Assembly: GCF_023147585.1 (NCBI RefSeq)
Contig: NZ_JAHXOZ010000001.1
Span: forward strand, 186,001 to 250,000
DNA length: 64,000 nucleotides
Source of the DNA: Micrococcus sp. EYE_212
GTDB lineage: Bacteria; Actinomycetota; Actinomycetes; Actinomycetales; Micrococcaceae
Direction of reading: 5' to 3'
In this document: one piece after another, positions 37,295 through 50,342 of the stretch
How positions within the stretch are numbered: position 1 is the first letter of the stretch
Layout of the letters: each line of letters begins with the position of its first letter
Position numbers and translations under genes: made by a program
Notes under the pieces: model-generated
What the model saw: the letters and a program-made list of their open reading frames with translations, nothing else
Told to the model about the DNA's origin: nothing
The model's database searches: none

Positions 37295-37324
37295 ACGGGC
37301 GGCCACCACACGGTGGCCGCCCGT
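37295..37324. terminator. Terminator hairpin after tRNA-Arg
   Basis: Perfect 13-bp GC-rich stem (37295-37307 with 37312-37324) with an ACAC loop, directly after the tRNA CCA. Only a short T/C-rich stretch follows. It is a strong candidate terminator despite the missing poly-T, which is common in this clade. Confidence 0.7.
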
Positions 37325-37364
37325 CGTCGTCCCCGCCCCGCCGGCATCGTGAGAACCTGGAGCA

Positions 37365-38522
37365 ATGCCCCAGGTCACATCCGCCAGCCCAGTCCCGACC
37401 CCGACGTCGGAGCCCGAGTCCGCCCTGCGCCCCACCTCGGCGCTCGGGATCGCCGCCACGTTCATCGGCACCACGATCGGCGCCGGCTACGCCTCCGGCA
37501 ACGAGATCCTGCAGTACTTCGTGAGCTTCGGGCTCTGGGGCGGCACGGGGGCGCTCATCATCGCGGGCGCCCTCTTCTTCCTGCTCTCGGCCATCGTGCT
37601 GCGCCTGGCGCAGACGCTGCGCACCACGGACATCCACCGGCTCGTGAACCCCACGACCTCGCGCATCCCCACGTGGTTCGCGGACCTGTGCATCACCGCG
37701 TCCCTGCTCGGCACGCTCGTGATCATGCTGGCCGGTGCCGGCGCGGCGGTGCAGACCTCCTTCGGCCTGCCGCACCTCGTGGGGTCCCTGCTCATGGCGG
37801 GCGTCTGCGTCGTCACCGTGCTGGCCGGCATCAGCGGACTCGTGAAGGTCCAGGGGATCGTGGTGCCCCTGATCATCGTCGTCGCCGTCGGCGTCGCGTG
37901 GTGGGGGCTCGCGCACCCCGCTCCCCCCGTGGCCGACGTCGCCGCGCTGGTGACCTCGTCCCCGCTGATCAACCAGTGGTGGATCTCCGGCATCCTCTAC
38001 GTGGCGTTCAACGTCCAGCTCGCCTACGCCGTGCTGGCGCCGATCGGCAAGGAGAGCTCCTCGTCCGGCCGCACCCTCGTCGCCGGTGCCGGGCTCGGGG
38101 CGGGCGGACTCGTGGTCATGGCCGGCGCCATCATGGTCGCGATGAGCGCCCACGCGGACCTCATCGGCCGCGCCGAGCTTCCCATGGTGGAGCTCGCCGC
38201 CATGATCGGCGGCTGGGCCGCCCTCCTGTACACGGTCATCCTCCTGCTCGCCCAGTTCACGACGGCGGTCTCCTGCCTGTACGGCGGCGTGGAGCGCCTG
38301 AAGATGCTCAGCAGCCTCCAGGCCGTGCCGGGCTGGGCGATCGCCGTCGCGACGGCAATCGCGGCCACCCTGCTCTCGAGCGTCGGCTTCTCCCAGCTCG
38401 TGGGCACCGTCTACCCCGTGCTCGGCTACGCGGGCATCGTGATCGTGGTGATGCTCGTCATCACCGGGATCATCGAGCGGACGACGGTCCGCCGCCGGGC
38501 GGCGCGGGCCGCCCGCACCTGA
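37365..38522 (+). CDS. YkvI family membrane protein (COG3949)
   Basis: 385-residue integral membrane protein with about ten helices and a LeuT/APC-like start (IAATFIGTTIGAGYASGNEIL, with an unwound GAGYASG break in the first helix as in sodium-coupled amino-acid transporters). The match is to the uncharacterised YkvI group. The ATG has GGAG only 2 nt upstream, so the start is slightly uncertain. No substrate can be named; amino acid or related solute uptake is inferred from the fold. It lies alone between the tRNA and the convergent moeB gene. Confidence 0.8.
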   Translation: MPQVTSASPVPTPTSEPESALRPTSALGIAATFIGTTIGAGYASGNEILQYFVSFGLWGGTGALIIAGALFFLLSAIVLRLAQTLRTTDIHRLVNPTTSRIPTWFADLCITASLLGTLVIMLAGAGAAVQTSFGLPHLVGSLLMAGVCVVTVLAGISGLVKVQGIVVPLIIVVAVGVAWWGLAHPAPPVADVAALVTSSPLINQWWISGILYVAFNVQLAYAVLAPIGKESSSSGRTLVAGAGLGAGGLVVMAGAIMVAMSAHADLIGRAELPMVELAAMIGGWAALLYTVILLLAQFTTAVSCLYGGVERLKMLSSLQAVPGWAIAVATAIAATLLSSVGFSQLVGTVYPVLGYAGIVIVVMLVITGIIERTTVRRRAARAART

Positions 38523-38543
38523 GCCTCGCCACGGCGTCGACGC

Positions 38544-39719
38544 TCAGTCCCCCTCCCGCTCCCACGCCGCGTACCCGCCGGACAGGGAGAGCACCCGGCC
38601 GGTCAGCTCGGGTCGGGCGGCGAGGATGAGGTCCCGGGCCTTCGCGGAGCGCACCCCGGCGGCGCAGTGCAGCACCCAGCGTGCCGGCTCGCCGTCCCCC
38701 GCGCGCGCCAGGCCTGCCGCAGGATCCCGTTCGATCGCCCCGAGCGGCACGTGGACCGAGCCCTCGATGGCGCCGAGCCGGCGCTCCCAGTCCTCGCGCA
38801 CGTCCACCACCACGACGTCGCCGCCCGGCTCGGCCAGCGCCCGCGCCAGCGCCGCGGCCGAGACCGCCTCCCCCGCCGACGGGGCCGCGCAGCCGACGTC
38901 GCCGCGGGCGGCCCGGTGCGCGTCCAGCGAGGTCACGGGCGAGCGGTCCGGATCCGGGGCGAGGGCCAGCGTGGTGAACCGCATGGTCAGCGCGTCGACG
39001 GTCAGGAGGCGCCCGAGGAGCGTCTCCCCCACGCCGGCCAGGTGCTTGATCGCCTCCGCCGCCATGAGCGTGCCGATGATCCCCGGCAGGACGCCGAGCA
39101 CCCCCGCCTGCGCACACGTGGGGACATCGCCGGGCTCCGGCGGCTCGGGGAACAGGTCGCGGTAGACGGGGCCGTGGCCGGCATGGAACACGCTCACCTG
39201 CCCGGAGAAGCGCAGGATCGCGCCCCACACCACCGGCACGCCGAGGATCTCGCACGCGTCGGCCACGAGGTAGCGGGTGGCGAAGGTGTCCGTCCCGTCG
39301 ACGACGAGGTCCACCGCGCCGACCAGCTCCAGCGCGTTCTGCGCCGTGAGGCGCTCGCGGTGCTCCACGACGCGCAGCTCGGGGTGCAGCGCGCGCATGC
39401 GGGCGGCGGCCGAGGCGGTCTTCGGCCGCCCGAGGACGTCCTCGCCGTGGATGACCTGGCGGTGCAGGTTCGAGCGCTCGACGACGTCGTCGTCGATCAC
39501 GTGGACCTCCCCCACCCCGGCCGCGGCCAGGTAGGTGAGCACGGGCGCACCGAGGCCGCCGGCTCCCACCACCAGCACGCGCGAGCGCAGCAGCGCGAGC
39601 TGGGCCTCGGGGCCGAAGCCCTCCAGGGCGATCTGCCGAGAGAAGCGCTCGAGCTGCGTGTCGGCGAGCTCGTCGAGGCCCTGCGGGGCGCGGCGCTCGC
39701 GGGGGTCCGCGGCGCTCAC
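38544..39719 (-). CDS. moeB: ThiF/MoeB adenylyltransferase with C-terminal rhodanese domain
   Basis: 391 residues in two domains. Residues about 20-260 are an E1-like adenylyltransferase (RFSRQIALEGFGPEAQ, VLVVGAGGLGAPVLTYLA, then VDGTDTFATRYLVADAC). Residues about 290-391 are rhodanese, with the persulfide cysteine in LHCAAGVRSAKA. The order thiO-thiS-thiG-moeB indicates that it activates and sulfurates the ThiS C-terminus; like mycobacterial MoeZ it may also serve molybdopterin and other carriers. The paired CxxC zinc motifs of E. coli MoeB are not seen. The GTG overlaps the thiG stop region, so coupling is likely. Confidence 0.9.
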   Translation of the reverse strand: MSAADPRERRAPQGLDELADTQLERFSRQIALEGFGPEAQLALLRSRVLVVGAGGLGAPVLTYLAAAGVGEVHVIDDDVVERSNLHRQVIHGEDVLGRPKTASAAARMRALHPELRVVEHRERLTAQNALELVGAVDLVVDGTDTFATRYLVADACEILGVPVVWGAILRFSGQVSVFHAGHGPVYRDLFPEPPEPGDVPTCAQAGVLGVLPGIIGTLMAAEAIKHLAGVGETLLGRLLTVDALTMRFTTLALAPDPDRSPVTSLDAHRAARGDVGCAAPSAGEAVSAAALARALAEPGGDVVVVDVREDWERRLGAIEGSVHVPLGAIERDPAAGLARAGDGEPARWVLHCAAGVRSAKARDLILAARPELTGRVLSLSGGYAAWEREGD

Positions 39720-39720
39720 C

Positions 39721-40785
<1,065 letters not shown>

Positions 40786-40789
<4 letters not shown>

Positions 40790-42096
40790 GCGGGGACCTC
40801 CTGCGTGGGGGCGGGGGACGACTCGGTGGACGGCGCCGAGATGGCGAAGCGGTCGGGGCGGACGAGGTCGAGCAGCCCCTCGTCGTCGGCGGTCCAGGCG
40901 GGGCCGGCCCCGCCTGGCCTGCCCGGCTCCCCCGCCGCCCGGCGAACCAGCTCCAGCGCGGCGTGCGCCGACCACGCCGCGAGCAGCACCCCGTGCCGGT
41001 GGTGGCCGGTGCCGACGATCACGCGGGGCGCATCCGGCAGCGGGCCGAGGAACGGGGCGTCGTCGGGGCTGCCGGGGCGGGCGCGCGTGGTGACCTCCTC
41101 GAGCAGGCAGTCCCGGATGGCGGGCAGGATGCGGGCGGCGTCCTCGAGGAGGTCGAGCACGGCGCCGGCGGGGGTGCCGGCCTCGCGGTCCTCGCGGCTC
41201 GTCGCGCCGAGCACGAGCCCGCCGCCCGCGCGCGGGACGAGGTACACGGGCCGTCCGCCCACCAGAGCGCGCACGGTCCGGCTGAGCAGGTGCTCCTCTC
41301 CCGGGGCCAGCAGGGACGCCGGCACCCGCAGGCGCAGGATGTCCCCGTGCACGGGGCGCAGCGGCAGGGGCAGGGCGGCGGGGTCGCCCCCGAGCGCGGC
41401 GTGGCCGAGCCCCGCGGCCAGCACGGCGACGTCGGCGGTGATCGGCTGCGCGGTCCCGGCACACCCGGCGGTGGTCACCTCCACCTCCTCGCCCACCTGG
41501 TGCACCGTCACGGCACGGGCGGGGACCAGGTGCACGCCGTCGTCGGCGGCGAGGCGCGTCAGGGCCGCGGCACGGGCCCGGCGGGGGTCGAGCTGATCGT
41601 CGTCGGGGGCGTCGAGGGCGCCGGCGAGGGCGGGTGAGAGGGCCGGCTCGGCGCGGCGCAGCGCCGCGACCGTCACCGGGGCGACGGGACGCGGCAGCCG
41701 CAGGGCGGTGCCGGGCTCCGCGGCGGGGGCCTGATCCGCGCCCGCGGCGTCGACGGACGAGAGCGTCTCGCGCCAGCGCCGCGCGTCGGCGGGCTCGGCG
41801 CCCACGAGCCACGCACCCTCCACGCGGTGGCCCGCGGAGGCGCCACCGGCCTCGATCCGGGCGACGAGGTCGCCGGTGAGCGCCCAGGACCGGGCGAGGA
41901 GCGCGCCGAGCCCGGACTGCGAGTACTGGGTCTCCCCGAGCGGGGCGAGCATGCCGGCCGCGGCGTGGGTGGCGGCGTCGCCGACGGCGGGCGCGTCCAG
42001 GTCCGGGGCGATCACGGTCACCTCGTGGCCGGCGTCCCGCAGGCGCACGGCCGTCGCGAGGCCGACGATCCCGGCCCCCACCACCACGCAGCGCAT
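40786..42096 (-). CDS. thiO: Glycine oxidase ThiO
   Basis: FAD enzyme that oxidises glycine to dehydroglycine for thiazole formation. The 436-residue product has the dinucleotide motif VVVGAGIVGLATAVRLRDAG at residues 4-23, HAAAGMLAPLGET, ALRLP/PLRPVHGDILRLR and the C-terminal GTGHHRHGVLLAAWSA. The start has a strong GGAGGA 4 nt upstream, which lies at the 3' edge of the TPP aptamer, so translation is likely riboswitch-controlled. It is the first gene of thiO-thiS-thiG-moeB. The C-terminus carries about 55 extra residues after the FAD fold, Pro/Ala-rich and of no known role. Confidence 0.94.
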
Positions 42097-42102
42097 GGGC
42101 TC

Positions 42103-42202
42103 CTCCTCACGGCGGCATGATCCGCATCGAGTCTGATGGTCGGCGCGCCCCGCGCGTGCGCGGACTGCGTCCCTCTCAGCCCGCTGTGGCGCGGGCTCCC
42201 AT
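42103..42202 (-). promoter_or_regulatory. TPP riboswitch upstream of thiO
   Basis: THI-box aptamer on the minus strand. The hallmark GGGCTGAGAGGG, preceded by the P2 arms GCCCGC/GCGGGC, is followed after a GC-rich P3 by GACTCGATGCGGATCATGCC, matching the pyrophosphate sensor. The 3' side (GTGAGGAGGA) contains the thiO Shine-Dalgarno, so ligand binding can block ribosome access directly. No terminator stem lies between. Confidence 0.9.
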
Positions 42203-42213
42203 GGATGCCGCCC

Positions 42214-42219
42214 AGCATA
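42214..42219 (-). promoter_or_regulatory. -10 box of the thiO operon (TATGCT)
   Basis: TATGCT on the minus strand; predicted transcription start about 7 nt on, just before the TPP aptamer. It gives a leader of about 110 nt. Confidence 0.5.
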
Positions 42220-42239
42220 CGCCCGGTGGGCGGACGTGG

Positions 42240-42245
42240 CAGGGT
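42240..42245 (+). promoter_or_regulatory. Candidate leaderless -10 of thiE (CAGGGT)
   Basis: CAGGGT, 6 nt, then the thiE ATG. It has one mismatch to TAnnnT. It is divergent from the thiO promoter 20 bp away. Confidence 0.35.
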
Positions 42246-42251
42246 GGGCGC

Positions 42252-42965
42252 ATGCCGCACCGCCCCGCCGCCCTCGCCACGCGCTCCGAGCGCGCCCGCC
42301 GCCTCGCGGGCGCCCGCCTGTACGTCTGCACGGACCTCTCCCGCCACGTCCGCGACGACGGCGCCCTCGACGCCGGCGCGTTCGCCGCCTTCGCGGCCGC
42401 GTGCTTCCGCGGCGGCGTGGACGCCCTGCAGGTGCGGGACAAGCGGGTCGAGGTGGGCGTCGAGCTCGAGGCCCTGGCGATCGTGGTGGAGCTGGCGCGC
42501 GAGCACGGGGCGCTGTCCGCCGCGAACGACCGGGCCGATGTCGCACTCCTGGCCGGCGTGGACGTGTTCCACGCGGGCCAGGACGACCTGACGAGCACGC
42601 AGGCGAGGCGCGTGCTCGGCCCCGAGGTGCTGCTCGGGCGGTCCTGCCGCACCGAGGAGCAGGTGCGCGGGGCCGCGGCCGATCCGGAGCTGGACTACTT
42701 CTGCACCGGGCCGGTGTGGGAGACGCCGACCAAGCCCGGCCGGGCCGCCGTGGGGCTCGCTCTGCCGCGGTTCGCGGCGGAGATCACCGCCCCCGGCGGC
42801 GAGGCGGCGGGACGTGTGTTCTTCGCGATCGGCGGGATCGACGAGGACCGTGTGCCCGCGGTGCTGGGCACGGGCGCCGAGCGGATCGTGGTGGTGCGGG
42901 CCGTGACCGGCGCCGACGATCCGGAGGCGGCGGCGCGGAGTCTGCGTGCGGCGGTCACGGGCTGA
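42252..42965 (+). CDS. thiE: Thiamine phosphate synthase
   Basis: Joins HMP-PP with thiazole phosphate to give thiamine phosphate. The 237-residue barrel has LYVCTDLSRH, GGVDALQVRDKRVE, SAANDRADVALLAGVDVFHAGQDDL, LLGRSCRTEEQV, YFCTGPVWETPTKPGRAAVGL and FFAIGGIDEDRVPAVLGTGAERIVVVRA. The pyrophosphate-binding lysine and the Thr-x-Thr loop are present. The start is ATG 42252; longer in-frame readings enter the riboswitch region. It is divergent from thiO and has no riboswitch of its own. Confidence 0.95.
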   Translation: MPHRPAALATRSERARRLAGARLYVCTDLSRHVRDDGALDAGAFAAFAAACFRGGVDALQVRDKRVEVGVELEALAIVVELAREHGALSAANDRADVALLAGVDVFHAGQDDLTSTQARRVLGPEVLLGRSCRTEEQVRGAAADPELDYFCTGPVWETPTKPGRAAVGLALPRFAAEITAPGGEAAGRVFFAIGGIDEDRVPAVLGTGAERIVVVRAVTGADDPEAAARSLRAAVTG

Positions 42966-43032
42966 CGCTGCCGCGCCCGGGTGGGAGCGGCGCGGCAGCG
43001 CCGCGGGGACGACCCCCGCCCTCGCCACGGGG

Positions 43033-43125
43033 TCATCGACCGTGACCATGACGCGGTCGTGCTCCTGCGTCTCGTCGAGGGGGACCTCCAGGAGCGGCCT
43101 CGTCGAACTCCCTGGGTCTGCCCAT
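43033..43125 (-). pseudogene. Possible TetR-family N-terminal remnant (30 codons)
   Basis: Between thiE and thiD a 30-codon reading starts MGRPREFDEA, which is the canonical N-terminus of many TetR/AcrR regulators, and then loses similarity and stops. The match covers only about 10 residues and has no ribosome-binding site or HTH. It may be a decayed regulator or chance. Confidence 0.22.
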
Positions 43126-43152
43126 GGTTCGAGGGCAGCCATTCCAGAACGA

Positions 43153-44016
<864 letters not shown>

Positions 44017-44080
44017 GCGGCCCAGCGTGCCACGTCCGGCGCCCCCGCCGTGCGGTTCGACACACGCGGCCCGGATGGTC

Positions 44081-44086
44081 TAGCGT
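44081..44086 (+). promoter_or_regulatory. -10 box of thiC (TAGCGT)
   Basis: TAGCGT about 14 nt before the TPP aptamer; the predicted start at about 44093 gives a leader of roughly 107 nt. Confidence 0.5.
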
Positions 44087-44095
44087 CCGTGGCAT

Positions 44096-46056
<1,961 letters not shown>

Positions 46057-46218
46057 GTGCCGGCGCGGGGGCGGCCCGGCCGTCCTGACCGCCCTGGCGG
46101 CGTGCGCGAGAGCACCGCCTGGTCCCCGTGCTGCGCCGCCGCTCCTGCACCGGCGCCCGCGCCGGGGAGCGCGTCCACCGGCGGCCTCCCCGGCTGACGA
46201 CCCGTGCCATCGCTCCCC

Positions 46219-46224
46219 TAGCCT
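46219..46224 (+). promoter_or_regulatory. Leaderless -10 box of tag (TAGCCT)
   Basis: TAGCCT, 6 nt, then the tag ATG. Confidence 0.5.
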
Positions 46225-46230
46225 GGCCGC

Positions 46231-46941
46231 ATGGACACCGACACCACGCACGGGACCCCGACTCCCCCCGGCGCCGAGTCCCCCGCCCTGGTCATCGGCG
46301 ACGGCGGCCGGGCCCGTCCCGCCTGGGCCGCCGCCGACCCCCTGCTGCGCGCCTACTACGACGAGGAGTGGGGCGTCCCCGTCACGGACGAGGCGGGCGT
46401 GTTCGAGCGGCTCGTCCTCGAGGCGTTCCAGGCGGGCCTGAGCTGGCGGACGGTCCTGGCGAAGCGGCCCCGCTTCCGCGAGGCCTTCGTCGGCTTCGAC
46501 CCGGACGCGGTCGCCGCCTTCCGCGAGGGCGACGTCGCGCGGCTCATGTCGGACGCCGGCATCATCCGCAACCGGGCGAAGATCCTCGCGGCCGTCGCCA
46601 CGGCGCGGGCCGTCGTGGACATGCGGGAGGACGAGTTCACGCCCCTGCACGCCGCCTCGCCGGGGGCCGGCCCCGGATGGCAGGGCGAGGGCGACCGTCC
46701 CGTGCGGGGCGTCGCCGGGCTGGTCTGGTCCCATCAGCCCGCGGAGTCCCCGCGCCCGGAGACGCCGGCGGACATCCCGTCCACCTCGGACGAGTCCCGC
46801 GCCCTGGCGAAGGAGCTCAAGCGGCGCGGTGCGCGGTTCGTCGGTCCGACGACGTGCTTCGCCCTGATGGAGGCGGTCGGCGTGGTGGACACCCACCTGC
46901 TCGGCTCCTGGCGAAGGGGCGCGTCCGGCGTCTGGGGCTGA
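46231..46941 (+). CDS. tag: DNA-3-methyladenine glycosylase I with altered zinc site
   Basis: Removes 3-methyladenine from DNA. The helix-hairpin-helix-like core is clear: AYYDEEWGVPVTDEAGVFERL, then LVLEAFQAGLSWRTVLAKR with catalytic Glu64, and FVGPTTCFALMEAVGVVDTHLLGSW. The four zinc ligands of E. coli Tag (Cys4, His17, His175, Cys179) correspond here to Pro30, Tyr43, His222 and Ser226, so only one is kept and the zinc snap is lost. An insertion of about 25 residues (LHAASPGAGPGWQGEGDRP) sits before the last domain. Leaderless TAGCCT lies 6 nt upstream. The start is firm. Confidence 0.9.
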   Translation: MDTDTTHGTPTPPGAESPALVIGDGGRARPAWAAADPLLRAYYDEEWGVPVTDEAGVFERLVLEAFQAGLSWRTVLAKRPRFREAFVGFDPDAVAAFREGDVARLMSDAGIIRNRAKILAAVATARAVVDMREDEFTPLHAASPGAGPGWQGEGDRPVRGVAGLVWSHQPAESPRPETPADIPSTSDESRALAKELKRRGARFVGPTTCFALMEAVGVVDTHLLGSWRRGASGVWG

Positions 46942-47015
46942 GCGGAGGAGAGGAGGCAGGATGGCAGGAGAACCCGACGTCGCGGTGCGGCGCCGGCCTC
47001 GATGAAGGAGTCAGC

Positions 47016-48434
<1,419 letters not shown>

Positions 48435-48481
48435 CCCTCACCGGCCGGGAAGATCCTCATGCCCGCAGGCTCTTGAACGCA

Positions 48482-48533
48482 CCGAGGACGGGCACCGGCC
48501 ATGCACACGGCATGGTCGGTGCCCCGCCCTCGG
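48482..48533. terminator. Bidirectional terminator hairpin between gabD and putP
   Basis: Long imperfect stem: 48482-48504 with 48510-48533, loop ACACG. One bulge and two mismatched or wobble positions interrupt about 21 pairs. It lies between the convergent stops of gabD and putP. Confidence 0.7.
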
Positions 48534-48552
48534 CGGAACGGTCAGCGAGAGG

Positions 48553-50181
48553 TCAGGCGGTCGGCGCGGCGGTGGAGCCGGCCGGGCCGCTGTTCGCCAC
48601 GGCCGGACCGGAGCCGGTGACCGGCTCGCGGCCCTGCACGATGTCGATCGCGCCGGTGAACTCACGCTCGATGTGCGCCTGGACGTGGCGCGAACGCTGG
48701 GTGAACAGCGAGACGAGGACGCCCGCGATCAGCGCGGCGATGAAGCCGGGCAGGAGCTCGTAGAGGCCGAACCAGCTCCACGTGTCCGCGGAGGCCTCGG
48801 ACCAGGACCACGCCACGGCGGCGCCGACGACCATGGCGGCCATCGCGCCCCACGAGGTGAACTTCTCCCAGTACAGGGCGAGCAGGATCACGGGGCCGAA
48901 CGCGGCGCCGAAGCCGGCCCACGCGAAGGACACGAGGTCGAGCACGGAGGAGTCCGGGTTCAGCGCGAGCAGGCCGGCGATCAGGGCGATCACGAGCACA
49001 CCGAGGCGGCCCATCCACAGCAGCGTCTTCGGGGAGGCGGTGCGCCCGCCCACCTTGAACAGGTCCTCCACGAGAGCGGAGGAGCACACCACGAGCTGCG
49101 AGGACAGGGTGGACATGACGGCGGCGAGCACGGCCGCCAGCACGAGGCCCGCGATGAACGGGTGGAACATGATGGAGGAGAGCACGAGGAACACGGTCTC
49201 CGGGTCGGCGAGCGTGGTGCCCGGGTTGGCCTGGAAGTACGCGATGCCCACGAGCGCGGTGAGGACGGCGCCGAACACGGAGAGCGTCATCCACGTGATG
49301 CCCACGCGCCGGGCGACGGTCGCATCCTGGGCGGTGCGCAGCGCCATGAAGCGCACGATGATGTGCGGCTGGCCGAAGTAGCCGAGGCCCCACGCGAGCG
49401 AGGAGAGGACGCCGATCAGTGTCGCGTTGGCGAACAGCGAGAAGTGGTCCACGGGGTCACCGGCCCCCGCCGAGGCGGCATCGGCGGCACGCAGGCCGTC
49501 CACGACGGCGTCCCAGCCGCCCATGGAGATGATCACGACGATCGGCACGATCACCAGCGCGAGGAACATGAGGATGCCCTGGGCCACGTCGGTCAGGGAT
49601 GCGCCCAGGAAGCCGCCGAAGAGGGTGTACAGCACGGTGATGCCGGCCACCACGATCATGCCGGTGAGGTAGTTGATGCTGATGCCCTCGGCGTAGAGCG
49701 AGTCCGGCCCGAAGGTCGACTCGATGAACTTGCCGCCGGCCACCATGCCGGAGGACACGTAGAACGTGAAGAAGACGAGGATGATGAGGCCGGCCACGAT
49801 GCGCAGGATGTGCGTGCGGTCCTTGAAGCGGTTCTCCAGGAAGGAGGGGATCGTCACGGAGTTTCCGGAGACCTCGGTGTAGGAGCGCAGGCGCGGGGCC
49901 ACGATCTTCCAGTTCACCCAGGCGCCGACGACGAGGCCGACGGCCATCCAGCCCTCGACGAGGCCGGCGGCATAGATGGCGCCGGGCAGGCCCATGAGCA
50001 GCCAGCCGGACATGTCCGAGGCGCCGGCGGAGAGAGCGGCCACCGAGGGCTTCATGTTTCGCCCGGCCAGGAGGTAATCGTCCAGGTCGGAGTTCTGTTT
50101 CGAGGCGTACAGGCCGATCGCCACCATGGCGGCGAAGTACAAGCCGATTGCCAATAACAAATAGATCGTGTTCATGTCCAT
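48553..50181 (-). CDS. putP: Sodium/proline symporter
   Basis: 542-residue SSS-family carrier with 13 predicted helices. Family blocks include YLLAGRNMKPSVAALSAGASDMSGWLLMGLPGA, EVSGNSVTIPSFLENRFKD, LYTLFGGFLGASLTDVAQG and GLGYFGQPHIIVRFMA. The C-terminal tail is soluble and Pro/Ala/Gly-rich. The first codons are oddly A/T-rich for this genome, with a rare TTA leucine at codon 9 (50155-50157). The ATG at 50181 is the first of two (MDMNT). It takes up proline with Na+, probably for osmoprotection or nutrition; no putA is adjacent. Confidence 0.95.
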   Translation of the reverse strand: MDMNTIYLLLAIGLYFAAMVAIGLYASKQNSDLDDYLLAGRNMKPSVAALSAGASDMSGWLLMGLPGAIYAAGLVEGWMAVGLVVGAWVNWKIVAPRLRSYTEVSGNSVTIPSFLENRFKDRTHILRIVAGLIILVFFTFYVSSGMVAGGKFIESTFGPDSLYAEGISINYLTGMIVVAGITVLYTLFGGFLGASLTDVAQGILMFLALVIVPIVVIISMGGWDAVVDGLRAADAASAGAGDPVDHFSLFANATLIGVLSSLAWGLGYFGQPHIIVRFMALRTAQDATVARRVGITWMTLSVFGAVLTALVGIAYFQANPGTTLADPETVFLVLSSIMFHPFIAGLVLAAVLAAVMSTLSSQLVVCSSALVEDLFKVGGRTASPKTLLWMGRLGVLVIALIAGLLALNPDSSVLDLVSFAWAGFGAAFGPVILLALYWEKFTSWGAMAAMVVGAAVAWSWSEASADTWSWFGLYELLPGFIAALIAGVLVSLFTQRSRHVQAHIEREFTGAIDIVQGREPVTGSGPAVANSGPAGSTAAPTA

Positions 50182-50327
50182 TATTCCAGAGTTCCACAGA
50201 TCGTCCCTGAACCCCAGCCGAAAGTCCGTGTGACAGAATGCCCGGCTCACGGCGATGACGAGGCCCACACCCGCCGGGACGGCATCCCTCCGCGGCGAAC
50301 ACCCCGCGCGGCGCCGACCGGCCTCCG

Positions 50328-50333
50328 TAGACT
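50328..50333 (+). promoter_or_regulatory. -10 box of hrpA (TAGACT)
   Basis: TAGACT, 9 nt before the hrpA ATG, so the mRNA would have a leader of only 2-3 nt. Confidence 0.45.
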
Positions 50334-50342
50334 GGTCCGGCC

